Assembly: GCF_004115975.1 (NCBI RefSeq)
Contig: NZ_SDDZ01000001.1
Coordinates: 682,001 to 746,000 of the forward strand
Origin: Gelidibacter gilvus
GTDB lineage: Bacteria; Bacteroidota; Bacteroidia; Flavobacteriales; Flavobacteriaceae
Length of the DNA stretch: 64,000 nt
Direction of reading: 5' to 3'
Shown: positions 25,600 through 35,327 of the stretch, in pieces
Numbering within the stretch: position 1 is the stretch's first letter
How the letters are laid out: each line of letters opens with the position of its first letter
The notes under the pieces: generated by a model
What the model was told of the DNA's origin: nothing
Seen by the model: only the letters and a program-made list of their open reading frames with translations
Database searches by the model: none
Translations under genes and position numbers: made by a program

Positions 25600-27892
25600 A
25601 AGTGATGGTTTTCTTTATGATTATAGCGTCGTTTAATACAAATGGTTTCGGAATCATTGTTTTTGAACGTTTTGGGATTTTAAACAAATCATTATCGATT
25701 AAATCAAAAGAAACCTCAAAAACGTCGAAAGTTGTTTTTTGCGACGCAGGAACGCTAAAGTTCAATTCAATGTTTTTATGTTCGGTCACCACATAACTGA
25801 ACAATCTGTTTTTTATGCGATGGGTAAAAACATGCGTCTCATCTTTGTTTTTCTCTATTTCCAATCCATTGATATTAAAGCTTAGGAATTTGTTCGATTC
25901 ATCGGAATAGAACTCCAATGTGTTCACCGCACGTTGTGGCGAAACAAAGACTTGAAGATACCTGACGTCTCCAATAATGGTATCCTTCTGCTTATCCACA
26001 TAAGGTTTTTTAAGAGGTTTGAGATCGGCTTTTTTACTGTAAGATAACTTTGTCCCATATTTACTGTCAAAGTTGATATTGGAAACGTCAAAAACGTCTG
26101 GTTCATCCGTTAGGTAGGCTTTCGTCCAATCGTCCAAGGTTTGGTCATAGGTTGCCCATAGCGCAGTGTCTTTATCGGCGTCGTACAAATAAACGAGGCT
26201 GTTTGGCTTTGGACGTTCTTCATTAAAATCTGATGTTGTATGTGCCGCAATAAAAAATCCGAAAGCAGCGATAAAAAGAAGGTAAGCCCATCGGTTTTTG
26301 TAGCGTGAAAATCCGAAAACCGTAATACACAGAGAAAACATGATGGAGATTAAAAGTGTTGAGGCGATAATGGTTTTTAGTCCCAACCCCACCGGGAACA
26401 TTTTGATAAATGGTGACATGATCATTAAAAGTGGAAAGAGCAAAAAAGTCATCAAAAGGATGTCAGGACGTTTTTGCCTGATCAGGACAAAAAGACTGAT
26501 CAATCCAAAATACACAGGAATAATAAAAAAACTGGCGCCTTCAAGTTTAAATGCCACAACGGCGCAAATAATAAGCCATAATACCAACGGCGGAACCGCT
26601 AAACTTGCTGTGTTTTCTGGTTTGTAAACTTTATTGTAAAGCCACATGCATACCGCTGTGGAAAACAAGGCAAAAGCCCAGATATAAAGATGGCCATTGT
26701 ACGGAAAGCCATGAAGGATTTCTGCGTACTGCGGATAAATGACCAGAAGCAATTTCCATCCAAAATAGCCTACAATGCCGTTGATGAGCAAGGCACCTAT
26801 CCCCGGAAGGAAAGCCAAAGCCATATGTTTGGAGTTTAAGCGTCTCTTTTTAATGCCATAAAACACTAATGCCAGAAATATGAGGATTGCAAAAATGAGC
26901 ATCGGGACGATCCAGGAATTGGGATAGCTGACCATTTTAAAGAGTGGCACATTAAAATAAACCGAATCTTTATCACTTTTTAAACTGCTAAGGTCAGCTT
27001 CTGAGAAATAGGCGAGCAGCGGCATAAAATAACTGCCTTGATGTTCTAGAGTCTTTCTGTCCAAACGGTCGTAAGAGTCTAAAGCGGTATGGTAATCAAA
27101 GTGATCATCAATAAAGGCGAAATTCAGGCCGTCTATATCACCATCTTCCCGGAAATAGGTCAAATCTGTATCATTGGGCAACATTTTATAGATGCTATAA
27201 GCCAACGAATTAGCGACAGGATAATCAGGATTTGCTGCTTTAAAACCATTGATCAGGTTTTGATTGCCGCCATTGGTTTCAATCAACATATAGCTCGGTC
27301 CTCCACTTCCACGAGCTTCAAAATTTAGGACAAGACCAACGTCTTTTGCCCACGGGTGCTGATTTACAAAAATATCGGCGCCATTCAACCCTAATTCCTC
27401 GGCGTCAGAGAAAAGGATGATGATATCATTTTTAGGTGTTTTGCCTTCGCTTAAATAGGCGCGGATGCCTTCCAGAATGGTAACGACGCCAGAACCCGCA
27501 TCACTTGCACCATAGGATGCGTGCGATTTGCTGTCGTAATGTGTGAGTAGCATTAGGGCTTTGGAATTGTCGCTGCCCTTAATTCGCGTTAATATGTTTT
27601 GGGGTTTGACAATGCTGCCCCATTTTTTATTTTGGCTATATCCTTCTTGAATTTGGGTTTCGAGACCTAAATCATTCAATGCTTTGACCAAATAATTTTT
27701 GACCACTTCATGTTCTTTAGAACCCACATAATGAGGTTTTTTAGAAATATTTTTGAGATGCACCAAGGCACGTTCGGAAGAAAAAGCGGTGGGTTTGGTA
27801 TTTAAATCGGAAATATGGGATGGCATCAAGGCGAAAAAACTCCAATAAATGGCCAAGATAATTAAGGCGACGGCAATTGCTTTTTTGAGCAT
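25592..27892 (-). CDS. M28-type zinc aminopeptidase with C-terminal membrane domain
   Basis: 766 residues. N-terminal membrane anchor; M28 peptidase domain with metal ligands His118 and Asp120 (LTHYDSKSHASYGASDAGSG) and Glu165-Glu166 (SDAEELGLNGAD); then about eight transmembrane helices (about 325-560) and a C-terminal soluble beta-rich domain. This is the layout of the M28 membrane peptidase family also found in eukaryotic vacuoles (Pff1-like). Probably removes N-terminal residues outside the cytoplasm. Confidence 0.85.
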   Translation of the reverse strand: MLKKAIAVALIILAIYWSFFALMPSHISDLNTKPTAFSSERALVHLKNISKKPHYVGSKEHEVVKNYLVKALNDLGLETQIQEGYSQNKKWGSIVKPQNILTRIKGSDNSKALMLLTHYDSKSHASYGASDAGSGVVTILEGIRAYLSEGKTPKNDIIILFSDAEELGLNGADIFVNQHPWAKDVGLVLNFEARGSGGPSYMLIETNGGNQNLINGFKAANPDYPVANSLAYSIYKMLPNDTDLTYFREDGDIDGLNFAFIDDHFDYHTALDSYDRLDRKTLEHQGSYFMPLLAYFSEADLSSLKSDKDSVYFNVPLFKMVSYPNSWIVPMLIFAILIFLALVFYGIKKRRLNSKHMALAFLPGIGALLINGIVGYFGWKLLLVIYPQYAEILHGFPYNGHLYIWAFALFSTAVCMWLYNKVYKPENTASLAVPPLVLWLIICAVVAFKLEGASFFIIPVYFGLISLFVLIRQKRPDILLMTFLLFPLLMIMSPFIKMFPVGLGLKTIIASTLLISIMFSLCITVFGFSRYKNRWAYLLFIAAFGFFIAAHTTSDFNEERPKPNSLVYLYDADKDTALWATYDQTLDDWTKAYLTDEPDVFDVSNINFDSKYGTKLSYSKKADLKPLKKPYVDKQKDTIIGDVRYLQVFVSPQRAVNTLEFYSDESNKFLSFNINGLEIEKNKDETHVFTHRIKNRLFSYVVTEHKNIELNFSVPASQKTTFDVFEVSFDLIDNDLFKIPKRSKTMIPKPFVLNDAIIIKKTITFE

Positions 27893-27923
27893 GAGAGACG
27901 GGTTTGGTTGGTTGTTAAATCTA

Positions 27924-27931
27924 CAAAATTA
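27924..27931 (-). promoter_or_regulatory. -7 box of the M28 peptidase operon
   Basis: Minus strand TAATTTTG matches TAnnTTTG, about 30 bases upstream of the ATG at 27892. Confidence 0.45.
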
Positions 27932-28003
27932 TTTTGGTGTAAATAAGGGTTAGGTTAAATGGTGAATTTTTGTTAAATTTAAAGTTCACTAAATTATAAA
28001 AAT

Positions 28004-28483
28004 ATGGCTATCAAGAGTTTCCAAGGAGCACGAAGGCAACAGCAAAAAGTTACCGAGCAGTTGTCATGTAAAGTGAGTGATTATATGACGCGAGATTTGA
28101 TTACGTTCAGACCGGATCAAAAGATCATTGAAGTTGTTGAAATTCTGATCAAACATAGAATTTCTGGCGGTCCCGTAGTCAACGAAAAGAATGAGTTGGT
28201 TGGGATTATTTCTGAAGGCGATTGCTTAAAACAGATCAGTGACAGCAGGTACTACAATATGCCCTCTGAAAAAGATAAAGTTGGCGAGCGCATGATGACC
28301 AATGTCGACACCTTAGACGGAAATATGAATGTTTTTGATGCGGCCAGTATTTTTTTAGAATCAAAACACCGGAGATTCCCAATTCTTGAAGATGGAAAAT
28401 TGGTGGGGCAAATCAGTCAAATGGATGTTTTAAAGGCGGCCTTGGAAATGAAAGGGCACAACTGGAATTCGACGGTTAAGTGA
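28004..28483 (+). CDS. CBS-domain protein
   Basis: 159 residues with two CBS domains (about residues 26-80 and 95-155). The HRISGGPVVNEKNELVGIISEGDCL and FPILEDGKLVGQISQMDVL segments are the hallmark adenosine-ligand folds. The N-terminal ~25 residues are Lys/Gln/Arg-rich. Usually binds adenine nucleotides and controls a partner protein; none is encoded next to it. Single gene with convergent neighbour. Confidence 0.85.
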   Translation: MAIKSFQGARRQQQKVTEQLSCKVSDYMTRDLITFRPDQKIIEVVEILIKHRISGGPVVNEKNELVGIISEGDCLKQISDSRYYNMPSEKDKVGERMMTNVDTLDGNMNVFDAASIFLESKHRRFPILEDGKLVGQISQMDVLKAALEMKGHNWNSTVK

Positions 28484-28496
28484 TTCCTGAAGTTGA

Positions 28497-28847
28497 TCAA
28501 CTTTCCCGTTTCACTAAAGCATAAAAATCACCTTCAAGTGGTAAATAGCCTTGATCGTATACAAAGTAGTACACTGTGCCAACTTTAGTGGTATAGATAC
28601 TTGTGAAATAATTAAAATCAAATCCTTTTTCAATCAATTTCCCGCGCGAAACCTTCGTTTTTTGGTCTGGATTTAAATCTTCCAATATCCGATAGTTTTT
28701 TCGCAATCTGTTGTTGGTGTTCCTGATCAGGTTTTTACTATCCTTGTTGATGGTGTTGTTATAGGAATTTCTACAGGCATCACTGCAGAACTTCTTATCG
28801 GCTCTTCCGACAATTCTTTCTCCACATTCTAAACACGCTTTGCTCAT
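28497..28847 (-). CDS. Small zinc-finger protein, function unknown
   Basis: 116 residues. N-terminal four-cysteine zinc knuckle (CLECG ... FCSDACRNSYNN), then a basic helical stretch (NLIRNTNNRLRKNYRIL) and a C-terminal beta-rich part. The zinc knuckle is of the type found in MYND/DUF2116-like ribbons. Might bind nucleic acid; that is inference from the basic region. Confidence 0.65.
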   Translation of the reverse strand: MSKACLECGERIVGRADKKFCSDACRNSYNNTINKDSKNLIRNTNNRLRKNYRILEDLNPDQKTKVSRGKLIEKGFDFNYFTSIYTTKVGTVYYFVYDQGYLPLEGDFYALVKRES

Positions 28848-28898
28848 AATTCAGAAGTTAACATAAGAACAAGATACAAATTATTCGTTTTGAATGGT

Positions 28899-29543
28899 TT
28901 ATAATCCTTTTGATAAAATAAGGGTATTGGTCGCGTTGACTTTTTCAAAAACTTCGGTGTGATACATATGTGATTTTAAAAATTCGATAACCTCATTTAA
29001 AGCATTGCTTTTTGATTTAGCCAATGAGGCGTTGAATAAAATGGTGCCATTTGTAGATGAAGCTTTAATAATGTCTTTCCAAAATGGAATCGCCAAAAAT
29101 GCTTTTGGTACCTCAGTATCTATAAATAAGTCGATGATGATCAAATCAAATTGAGTGCTATTTAATCGCATGAAATCCAAGGCATCTGCACAAACGATTT
29201 TTAAATGCTCATCTTCTTTAAGCTGGAATTCATTCTTGGCAATTTCTATGATGGTTGGATCAATATCCACCGCCGTGATATGTTTGGAAAAGGAGAAGTC
29301 TTGACGTAGCGTTTCAACAACACTGCCACCACCCAGACCTAATAGTAATACCGAATTTACTTTGTTCAAATCGATGTGCTCCAATCCAAACTTCAAAATT
29401 CGTTGGAGGGAGCCGTAAGAATAATTGGCGTTTTTGGTGTTGAGATGTTTTTTTCCGTTGTACCAAGTGATTTCCAAGATGCCGCTAAATTCGGATTGAA
29501 TTTTTTTTGTAATAGGATAGAGGTAGCTTAGAATTTTGGACAT
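28899..29543 (-). CDS. Spermidine-synthase-like methyltransferase-fold protein
   Basis: 214 residues. Rossmann-type segment VLLLGLGGGSVVETL, acidic residue in AVDIDPTIIEIA and FDLIIIDLFID, all typical of spermidine/spermine synthase and related class I methyltransferases. It lacks the N-terminal domain of full-length SpeE, so the reaction is uncertain. Its promoter is very close to the start codon (see the -7 box). Confidence 0.72.
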   Translation of the reverse strand: MSKILSYLYPITKKIQSEFSGILEITWYNGKKHLNTKNANYSYGSLQRILKFGLEHIDLNKVNSVLLLGLGGGSVVETLRQDFSFSKHITAVDIDPTIIEIAKNEFQLKEDEHLKIVCADALDFMRLNSTQFDLIIIDLFIDTEVPKAFLAIPFWKDIIKASSTNGTILFNASLAKSKSNALNEVIEFLKSHMYHTEVFEKVNATNTLILSKGL

Positions 29544-29547
29544 ACTT

Positions 29548-29579
29548 CAAATATAAAAATAGTTATAATCAATATGCAA
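29548..29579 (-). promoter_or_regulatory. Promoter of the spermidine-synthase-like gene, leaderless candidate
   Basis: Minus strand TATATTTG (29548-29555) with TTG (29577-29579) at 21-bp spacing. The -7 box ends only four bases before the ATG at 29543, so transcription should begin at or next to the start codon. Confidence 0.5.
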
Positions 29580-29594
29580 TTTATTTACATTCTA

Positions 29595-29726
29595 ATGCCC
29601 GCCAAATTTTATAAGGAATTTGAAAGGAAAAGCCCGAATGGAATTGCTAAAAAATATAATAACATGTGCTCAACCATTAAGGAGTATACCCGACAAATGG
29701 AGACTGAAACTATTCCATATAAATGA
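29595..29726 (+). CDS. Possible 43-residue protein
   Basis: ATG to TGA without interruption, 43 codons, basic and helical in composition (KFYKEFERKSPNGIAKKYNN). It is divergent from the spermidine-synthase-like gene and ends four bases from the 3' end of the UreH-like gene. No known family recognised and no clear promoter; may be chance. Confidence 0.3.
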   Translation: MPAKFYKEFERKSPNGIAKKYNNMCSTIKEYTRQMETETIPYK

Positions 29727-29729
29727 AAT

Positions 29730-30431
29730 TTACCATCCTAAAAAAACCATTCCTACCCCACATAGAGCAATGGAGAGACCTGAGATTGGCGTCACGTATT
29801 TTTCTAACCATTCAGTTTTTATAAAATTAAAACCGTAATAAATGAGTATCACCACCAAGACCATCGTTGAAACGGTGGTAAACAGGAAGGTTGCAATTAA
29901 TATAAACATATTTAATGTAGATTGTTCTACTGCTGGATACGTCAACAATGGAAATAGGACTTCACATGGCCCTAGCAAAAAAATCAAAAAGAGAACCCAT
30001 GGTGTCACTTTTTTTCGATTTGATGGATAGGTCATTTGTTTGTGATCATGCTCAAAGACATAAACTGAACCATCGTCATAGACATCAAAATGTTTGTGTC
30101 TTTTCTCTTTATATACCCCATAAAGGCCGTACAGAAAATAGAGAAGTCCAAAGATGAGAATGGCCCAACTTGCCAAACCACCTCTAATTTCGTTCAATCC
30201 ATCTATTTTACTCAAAGAGAATCCTAATGCGGCACCTCCTGAGGCTATTAATACAGAAGCCATAACATGTGCCGTACCACAAATGATAGTCCACATGACG
30301 ATTTTTGGAAGTTTCCAACCCTTTGTTTTCCCGATGGCTATAAAAGGAATGTAGTGATCCGGACCTGAAACGGTGTGCAATACACTTACCGAAACGGCCG
30401 TGACCAATAAAATGCTTAATTCTGTTTCCAT
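29730..30431 (-). CDS. ureH: UreH/NiCoT-like nickel permease
   Basis: 233 residues with about six hydrophobic segments. The first helix has HTVSGPDH, the variant of the NiCoT signature used by UreH-type nickel transporters. A His-rich cytoplasmic loop (HKHFDVYDDGSVYVFEHDHK) may bind metal. As the last gene of the urease operon (4-bp gap to ureD) it most likely supplies Ni2+ for urease. Not a HupE/UreJ type protein; that family has a different signature. Confidence 0.82.
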   Translation of the reverse strand: METELSILLVTAVSVSVLHTVSGPDHYIPFIAIGKTKGWKLPKIVMWTIICGTAHVMASVLIASGGAALGFSLSKIDGLNEIRGGLASWAILIFGLLYFLYGLYGVYKEKRHKHFDVYDDGSVYVFEHDHKQMTYPSNRKKVTPWVLFLIFLLGPCEVLFPLLTYPAVEQSTLNMFILIATFLFTTVSTMVLVVILIYYGFNFIKTEWLEKYVTPISGLSIALCGVGMVFLGW

Positions 30432-30435
30432 TTGG

Positions 30436-31236
30436 TTAATTTATGCTTACGCTCTGGTTAATTAATTTGTCTTCGGCTAAACGTATTTCAGTAAATAACT
30501 TATAGAGTTGTTGACCTTCATTTCCCAGAATTCTGAGTACATAGGCGTTATCTAACAACTTAGATATGCCGTAACTGATGCCCTCTTCTTTTGATAATCT
30601 GTTGGAGATGTTGTCCATGCGTTCGGTAACATCGGTTGCCGGAGCTATAAAGAATAAACTTCCTTGATGGGTATACTCTTCGTATTGACCGAATTCCTTA
30701 AGATTTATTTCTTCAGGAACGATGTAGAGATTGTCCTTGAAAATCAAAACATCCTCTTGATATATTTCTGTAATAGCGTGGTGCTTTTTAAACTGAAATA
30801 ATTCTCCTTCTCCCATATATTTACGTCCGCAGGTTAATATTTCGCCCCATAATAACGTACTGTTGTTTTTGAGATGAATTGTGCTCTTAGCTGTGTAACG
30901 TGCTCCTTTATGAGGTACCACAGGATGGGGCACATGGCTAAAATAAGCACGATCTCCTACTGAAATATGCATTTGCTGGTTGGTGCCTTTTTCAGAAACA
31001 AATATCCGTTGGTACGATTGTGTCTGTAAATTCAATGAAGAGCCATCTATCACTTCAATATTGATATCGTAAAAGTCGTCGTTTAGGATGCCAGGTGATG
31101 ACGACATGACCATCATCTCTAACAAGGGATTTTTTTTATTTTCTCTAACTTCGACCAAGTTAAACGGCGGCGTAAAATAGACGTCCTTTAGTATCGTTTG
31201 TTCCCTTAGTCCAGTTTTAAGACTGTATTTTTCCAT
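30436..31236 (-). CDS. ureD: Urease accessory protein UreD
   Basis: 266 residues. Start and stop coordinates are tight against ureG (1-bp overlap) and the permease (4-bp gap). Motifs of the UreD/UreH family are visible: the PHPVVPHKGARY segment and the LLWGEILTCGRKYMGE segment in the conserved core. UreD binds apo-urease and, with UreF and UreG, prepares the active site for carbamylation and nickel insertion. Confidence 0.9.
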   Translation of the reverse strand: MEKYSLKTGLREQTILKDVYFTPPFNLVEVRENKKNPLLEMMVMSSSPGILNDDFYDINIEVIDGSSLNLQTQSYQRIFVSEKGTNQQMHISVGDRAYFSHVPHPVVPHKGARYTAKSTIHLKNNSTLLWGEILTCGRKYMGEGELFQFKKHHAITEIYQEDVLIFKDNLYIVPEEINLKEFGQYEEYTHQGSLFFIAPATDVTERMDNISNRLSKEEGISYGISKLLDNAYVLRILGNEGQQLYKLFTEIRLAEDKLINQSVSIN

Positions 31237-31877
31237 TATCTAAGGAGTTGAGGTTCTTCAGTTTTCTCCTCAACCAAAGCGTAACGCTTTATCCATGAGA
31301 TGACGCTGTCTAAGCCTTCTTCGGTCATAAGGTTTGTAAAAATAAACGGTTGCCCATTTCGCATTCTGCGCGCATCGTCTTCCATGAGCTTCAAATCGGC
31401 ATTGACATAAGGCGCCAAATCTTTTTTGTTGATAACCAATAAATCTGAACGCGTGATGCCAGGACCTCCTTTTCGAGGAATATCAGATCCTGCCGCTACG
31501 GAAATCACAAAAATGGTGACATCGGCAAGGTCAGGACTAAACGTCGCAGATAAATTATCTCCGCCACTTTCAATAAAGATGATTTCTACCTCTGGATGTC
31601 TATTAACGATTTCGTCAACCGCCTCAAGGTTCATGCTGGCATCTTCTCTAATAGCAGTATGGGGACATCCACCCGTTTCAACACCAATAATTCTATTGGC
31701 ATCCAGGGATGAATTGTTTTCAAGATATTTTGCATCTTCTTTTGTATAAATGTCATTCGTGACAACACCAATACTATACTCTTTTGCAATTTTTCTTGTT
31801 ATTTTTTCTATCAACGCTGTTTTTCCAGTACCTACTGGTCCTGCAACGCCAATTTTTATATATTTTCTTTCTTCCAT
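31236..31877 (-). CDS. ureG: Urease accessory GTPase UreG
   Basis: 213 residues. P-loop [10 protein letters not shown] near the N-terminus, the conserved [18 protein letters not shown] motif with the metal-binding Cys-Pro-His, [15 protein letters not shown] and the guanine motif NKKDLAPYV. It hydrolyses GTP to drive nickel transfer to UreC, together with UreE and UreD/F. Confidence 0.95.
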   Translation of the reverse strand: MEERKYIKIGVAGPVGTGKTALIEKITRKIAKEYSIGVVTNDIYTKEDAKYLENNSSLDANRIIGVETGGCPHTAIREDASMNLEAVDEIVNRHPEVEIIFIESGGDNLSATFSPDLADVTIFVISVAAGSDIPRKGGPGITRSDLLVINKKDLAPYVNADLKLMEDDARRMRNGQPFIFTNLMTEEGLDSVISWIKRYALVEEKTEEPQLLR

Positions 31878-31897
31878 TAGTTTTTATTGTTAGTTTT

Positions 31898-32611
31898 TTA
31901 GGACATGTATAATCTTGAATAGAGGTGCTCGTGCTGCATACACTTGATGTCTAAAGCGGTATTGCACACCCCATGTAGGTCTCTTTCGACATTCATTATT
32001 TCTAAAGTCAACGCTTCGATAAGACCTTGAACGTTATAAATTATTTGCTGACCATCTGTTTGACCAAGTGGCACAAGCTTGACAGCATTTGTAACCAGAG
32101 CTACAGCAGCATTGTAAAGAAACGCACAGGTTGCTTTCTCCTTATCTATTTTTAATAGTGCCGTAATGACTCCATAAATGACCGAATAATGACCCTGCAT
32201 CTTCTTGTTTTCAATAAGATTATTAATGTTATTTAAAAATGGCTCGTCTAATAACTTAGCATATATTTTTATAAGTCGATTACCTAATTTCTGACTTGCC
32301 TCGCGCACTTCTATAGGTGCCTTCAAAGCTTGACATTCATTGTCTAATTTCAGGATGTCCTCTAAGTTGTTTTGCTCCGTGAATTCATAAGCCAATTTTA
32401 CCGCTAAGCCATCATTGTACTTATAGTTGTTTTTCAGCATGCTTTCGACAAATTCTTGGGTGGTGGAAGCGTCCTTTACTAAATTCTGCTGAACGTAGGT
32501 TTCCAAGCCGTTTGAATGCGAAAACCCACCAATGGGTAGAGTAGGATCCGTAATATGTAGTATTTCAATAAGTGAACCCAATGCTGTAGGTTTGGTTGTG
32601 TTCTTATTCAT
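31898..32611 (-). CDS. ureF: Urease accessory protein UreF
   Basis: About 237 residues from the ATG at 32611; a longer frame to 32644 adds an atypical N-terminus. The PIGGFSHSNGLETYVQ motif near the N-terminus and the all-helical body are typical of UreF, which gates UreG GTPase activity in the UreD-UreF-UreG complex. Spacing: 20 bp before ureG. Confidence 0.9.
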   Translation of the reverse strand: MNKNTTKPTALGSLIEILHITDPTLPIGGFSHSNGLETYVQQNLVKDASTTQEFVESMLKNNYKYNDGLAVKLAYEFTEQNNLEDILKLDNECQALKAPIEVREASQKLGNRLIKIYAKLLDEPFLNNINNLIENKKMQGHYSVIYGVITALLKIDKEKATCAFLYNAAVALVTNAVKLVPLGQTDGQQIIYNVQGLIEALTLEIMNVERDLHGVCNTALDIKCMQHEHLYSRLYMS

Positions 32612-32682
32612 TTCATTTGTTCTTATAAATAATCTGCTGCCCAAGAAGTTTTTTTCTCAGGCAGCAGTATCTAATAATTGTT

Positions 32683-33189
32683 CTACTCTTTAGTTGTTAA
32701 TTCAAGAATTTTTGAAAAGAGTGAGCTTCCCGATTTCCCATGCTGATGGGATTCTACGTTGGCTTTTAGCATATTGAGCAATTTGCAATGGGTTTTGGTT
32801 ACCTCATATCCAGTAGCTAGAAGGAGACGTTCCAAAGGTTTTTCGTATGGAATAAGCACATGGGCACCTTGAATAAAAAGTGGCAAATGTTTATTTCCTA
32901 TTTCGTAACAAACCGTTCCCATTTCGTAAATAGATCTTGGAGTTACTTGTATGGCATCACAAGCCAAAATATTTACGACCACGACTTTTTCAGGATCTTC
33001 ATAAACAATATCCCCTTCTTTAAGTCGTGTGCCTTCCTTTAGAAATTTAATGACAACCTCTTGATTCCCTTCCGACCGTTTACGCATAATGCGCTTAGTA
33101 GTCTCAAACCATTGCAGGTTTAGTGTATCTTTAGTTTTATTACCAATGGGATATGTTTCTATATTACCAATTACTTCTTTACAAATCAT
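32683..33189 (-). CDS. ureE: Urease nickel chaperone UreE
   Basis: 168 residues. N-terminal beta domain and the metal-binding GNKHLPLF segment are conserved. The C-terminal tail has only a short HQH (ESHQHGKS) instead of the long His-rich tail of Klebsiella UreE, so it probably holds less nickel per dimer. Lies 24 bp after ureC. Confidence 0.9.
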   Translation of the reverse strand: MICKEVIGNIETYPIGNKTKDTLNLQWFETTKRIMRKRSEGNQEVVIKFLKEGTRLKEGDIVYEDPEKVVVVNILACDAIQVTPRSIYEMGTVCYEIGNKHLPLFIQGAHVLIPYEKPLERLLLATGYEVTKTHCKLLNMLKANVESHQHGKSGSSLFSKILELTTKE

Positions 33190-33213
33190 AGTTTTACTTT
33201 AAGAATCTACGCT

Positions 33214-34941
33214 CTAAAAAAGAAAGTATAGTTGACCTAATGGAACTACATCTAGAGGCTCACAGGTAATGACTTTCCCATCCACAGTTACTTGATAATT
33301 CTCCGGATTGATTTCAATGTTTGGCATAGCGTTATTGAGAACCATGTCCTTTTTACCGATGCTTCTGCAGCCTTTTACAGCTAATAGTTTCTTTTTAACA
33401 CGGTATTTTTCAGCAATATTATTATCAATTCCTGCTTGTGAAACAAAAGTTACCGAAGTTTTATGCACGGCAGCCCCTAAGGTTGCGAACATATTTCGCA
33501 TTAAAACGGGTTGTGGCGTTGGGATAGCCGCGTTAGGATCGCCCATTTTACTGGCTGCAATCATGCCGCCTTTAATTACCATTTCTGGTTTAACACCAAA
33601 AAAAGCGGGTTTCCATAATACAAGGTCGGCCATTTTACCTGGCTCAATCGAGCCTACATGTTCCGAAATACCATGAGTAATCGCGGGATTGATAGTGTAT
33701 TTAGCCACATATCTTTTAGCTCTGTAATTGTCGGCTTCAATTTTTTTGTCTTCCTCTAAAAATCCGCGCTGTACTTTATTTTTATGGGCAGTTTGCCAGG
33801 TTCTAATAATAACTTCGGCAACCCTTCCCATAGCCTGAGAATCTGAACTCATCATGCTAATAACTCCCAAGTCATGCAAAATATCTTCGGCGGCCATAGT
33901 TTCCTTTCTAATTCTTGAATCTGCAAAGGCCACATCTTCTGGGATGGATTTTTTTAAATGGTGGGCTACCATGAGCATGTCTAAATGCTCATCAATGGTA
34001 TTGACAGTGTAAGGCATGGTTGGATTGGTTGAACTTGGTAGCACGTTGGGATGCGATGCGATTTTCATAATATCTGGAGCATGGCCACCACCAGCACCTT
34101 CGGTGTGAAATGTATGGATGGCGCGTCCATTAATAGCTTCTACAGTGTGCTCTAAAAATCCGGCTTCGTTCAGACTATCGGCATGTAAAGCAATCTGTAT
34201 ATCATATTTATCGGCTACCCTTAACGATGCATCAATGGCTGCAGGGGTAGCACCCCAATCTTCATGAACTTTTAATCCAAGGGCTCCAGCCTCTATTTGT
34301 TCTATTAATGGAGCTGTGGTGCTACAGTTTCCTTTTCCAAAGAACCCGACGTTCATAGGGAAATTCTCTGTAGCTTGGATCATCTTCTCTAGGTGCCATG
34401 CGCCAGAGGTTACTAAAGTGGCGCTGGTGCCATCTGCAGGACCAGATCCGCCACCAATCATTGTAGTTACACCACTAAATAAGGCATGTTCAACTTGCTG
34501 TGGACTGATAAAATGGACGTGGGTGTCTATGGCGCCAGCGGTTAAGATATGACCGGCTCCCGAATGCACTTCTGTAGAAGCTCCAATAATCATGTTATCT
34601 GAAATGCCGTCCATGGTGTCTGGGTTTCCTGCCTTACCGAGACCTACAATTTTTCCGTCCTTAATTCCTAAGTCACCTTTTACGATTCCCCAATGATCGA
34701 GCACAATGACGTTTAATATTGCAAAGTCTAAAACATTTTCATCCCTAGTTTTGGTTGACGATTGTGCCATCCCATCTCGAACATTCTTACCGCCACCAAA
34801 CGTGCTTTCTTCCCCATAATGGTCACTGTTGAAATCTTTTTCAATTTGAATAAAAAGTTCAGTGTCTCCCAAGCGTACTTTATCACCAACGGTAGGGCCG
34901 TAGCTATTGGCGTATTTTATTCTGTTTACTTTAAAACTCAT
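33214..34941 (-). CDS. ureC: Urease alpha subunit UreC, with Ala in place of flap cysteine
   Basis: 575 residues, normal for UreC. Nickel ligands and catalytic residues are present: His141 and His143 (DTHVHF), carbamylated Lys224 (GLKVHED), His253 (ALHAD), His279 (HTFHTEG) and Asp367 (SSDSQAMG), with general acid His327-type flap residue. The flap reads MVAHHL, so the usual Cys (Klebsiella 319, here residue 326) is Ala. The start overlaps ureB by 4 bp. Confidence 0.96.
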   Translation of the reverse strand: MSFKVNRIKYANSYGPTVGDKVRLGDTELFIQIEKDFNSDHYGEESTFGGGKNVRDGMAQSSTKTRDENVLDFAILNVIVLDHWGIVKGDLGIKDGKIVGLGKAGNPDTMDGISDNMIIGASTEVHSGAGHILTAGAIDTHVHFISPQQVEHALFSGVTTMIGGGSGPADGTSATLVTSGAWHLEKMIQATENFPMNVGFFGKGNCSTTAPLIEQIEAGALGLKVHEDWGATPAAIDASLRVADKYDIQIALHADSLNEAGFLEHTVEAINGRAIHTFHTEGAGGGHAPDIMKIASHPNVLPSSTNPTMPYTVNTIDEHLDMLMVAHHLKKSIPEDVAFADSRIRKETMAAEDILHDLGVISMMSSDSQAMGRVAEVIIRTWQTAHKNKVQRGFLEEDKKIEADNYRAKRYVAKYTINPAITHGISEHVGSIEPGKMADLVLWKPAFFGVKPEMVIKGGMIAASKMGDPNAAIPTPQPVLMRNMFATLGAAVHKTSVTFVSQAGIDNNIAEKYRVKKKLLAVKGCRSIGKKDMVLNNAMPNIEINPENYQVTVDGKVITCEPLDVVPLGQLYFLF

Positions 34942-35312
34942 GATTTGATGTTTTTAAAATTTTCTGCTTCCATTTTCTTCATGGCTTTTGCCAAGCTCTC
35001 TTTAGAGGTTGTATCACCTTGAGTAAGATTACTGGCACCGTAAAACTTCCTGCTTCCACCAATATCTATTAACTGGACTTCAGTAGCTTCTCCTGGCTCT
35101 AAACGTATGGCGGTTCCCGACAGGATATCCATGCGTTTTCCAAAGGCTTTTTCGCGATCAAACGAAATTTCCTTATTGACTTCAAAAAAATGAAAATGCG
35201 ACCCAACCTGTACTGGTCGATCTCCCGTATTAATAACTTTTAGAGTGATACTTTCCTGTTTTGCATTACAGACAATTTCCTCTTCTTTTAAAATATATTC
35301 TCCTGGTATCAT
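34938..35312 (-). CDS. ureB: Urease beta subunit UreB
   Basis: 124 residues; PGEYIL at the N-terminus, [17 protein letters not shown] and [13 protein letters not shown] in the core are UreB signatures. Forms the alpha-beta-gamma trimer with UreA and UreC. 15 bp after ureA and overlapping ureC. Confidence 0.95.
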   Translation of the reverse strand: MIPGEYILKEEEIVCNAKQESITLKVINTGDRPVQVGSHFHFFEVNKEISFDREKAFGKRMDILSGTAIRLEPGEATEVQLIDIGGSRKFYGASNLTQGDTTSKESLAKAMKKMEAENFKNIKS

Positions 35313-35327
35313 AGTTTATGAATCTTG

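Noticed and set aside
28490-28503. AAGTTGATCAACTT palindrome between convergent genes
   Set aside because: Perfect, but with no loop, no T run and no neighbours of the same sort; chance cannot be excluded.
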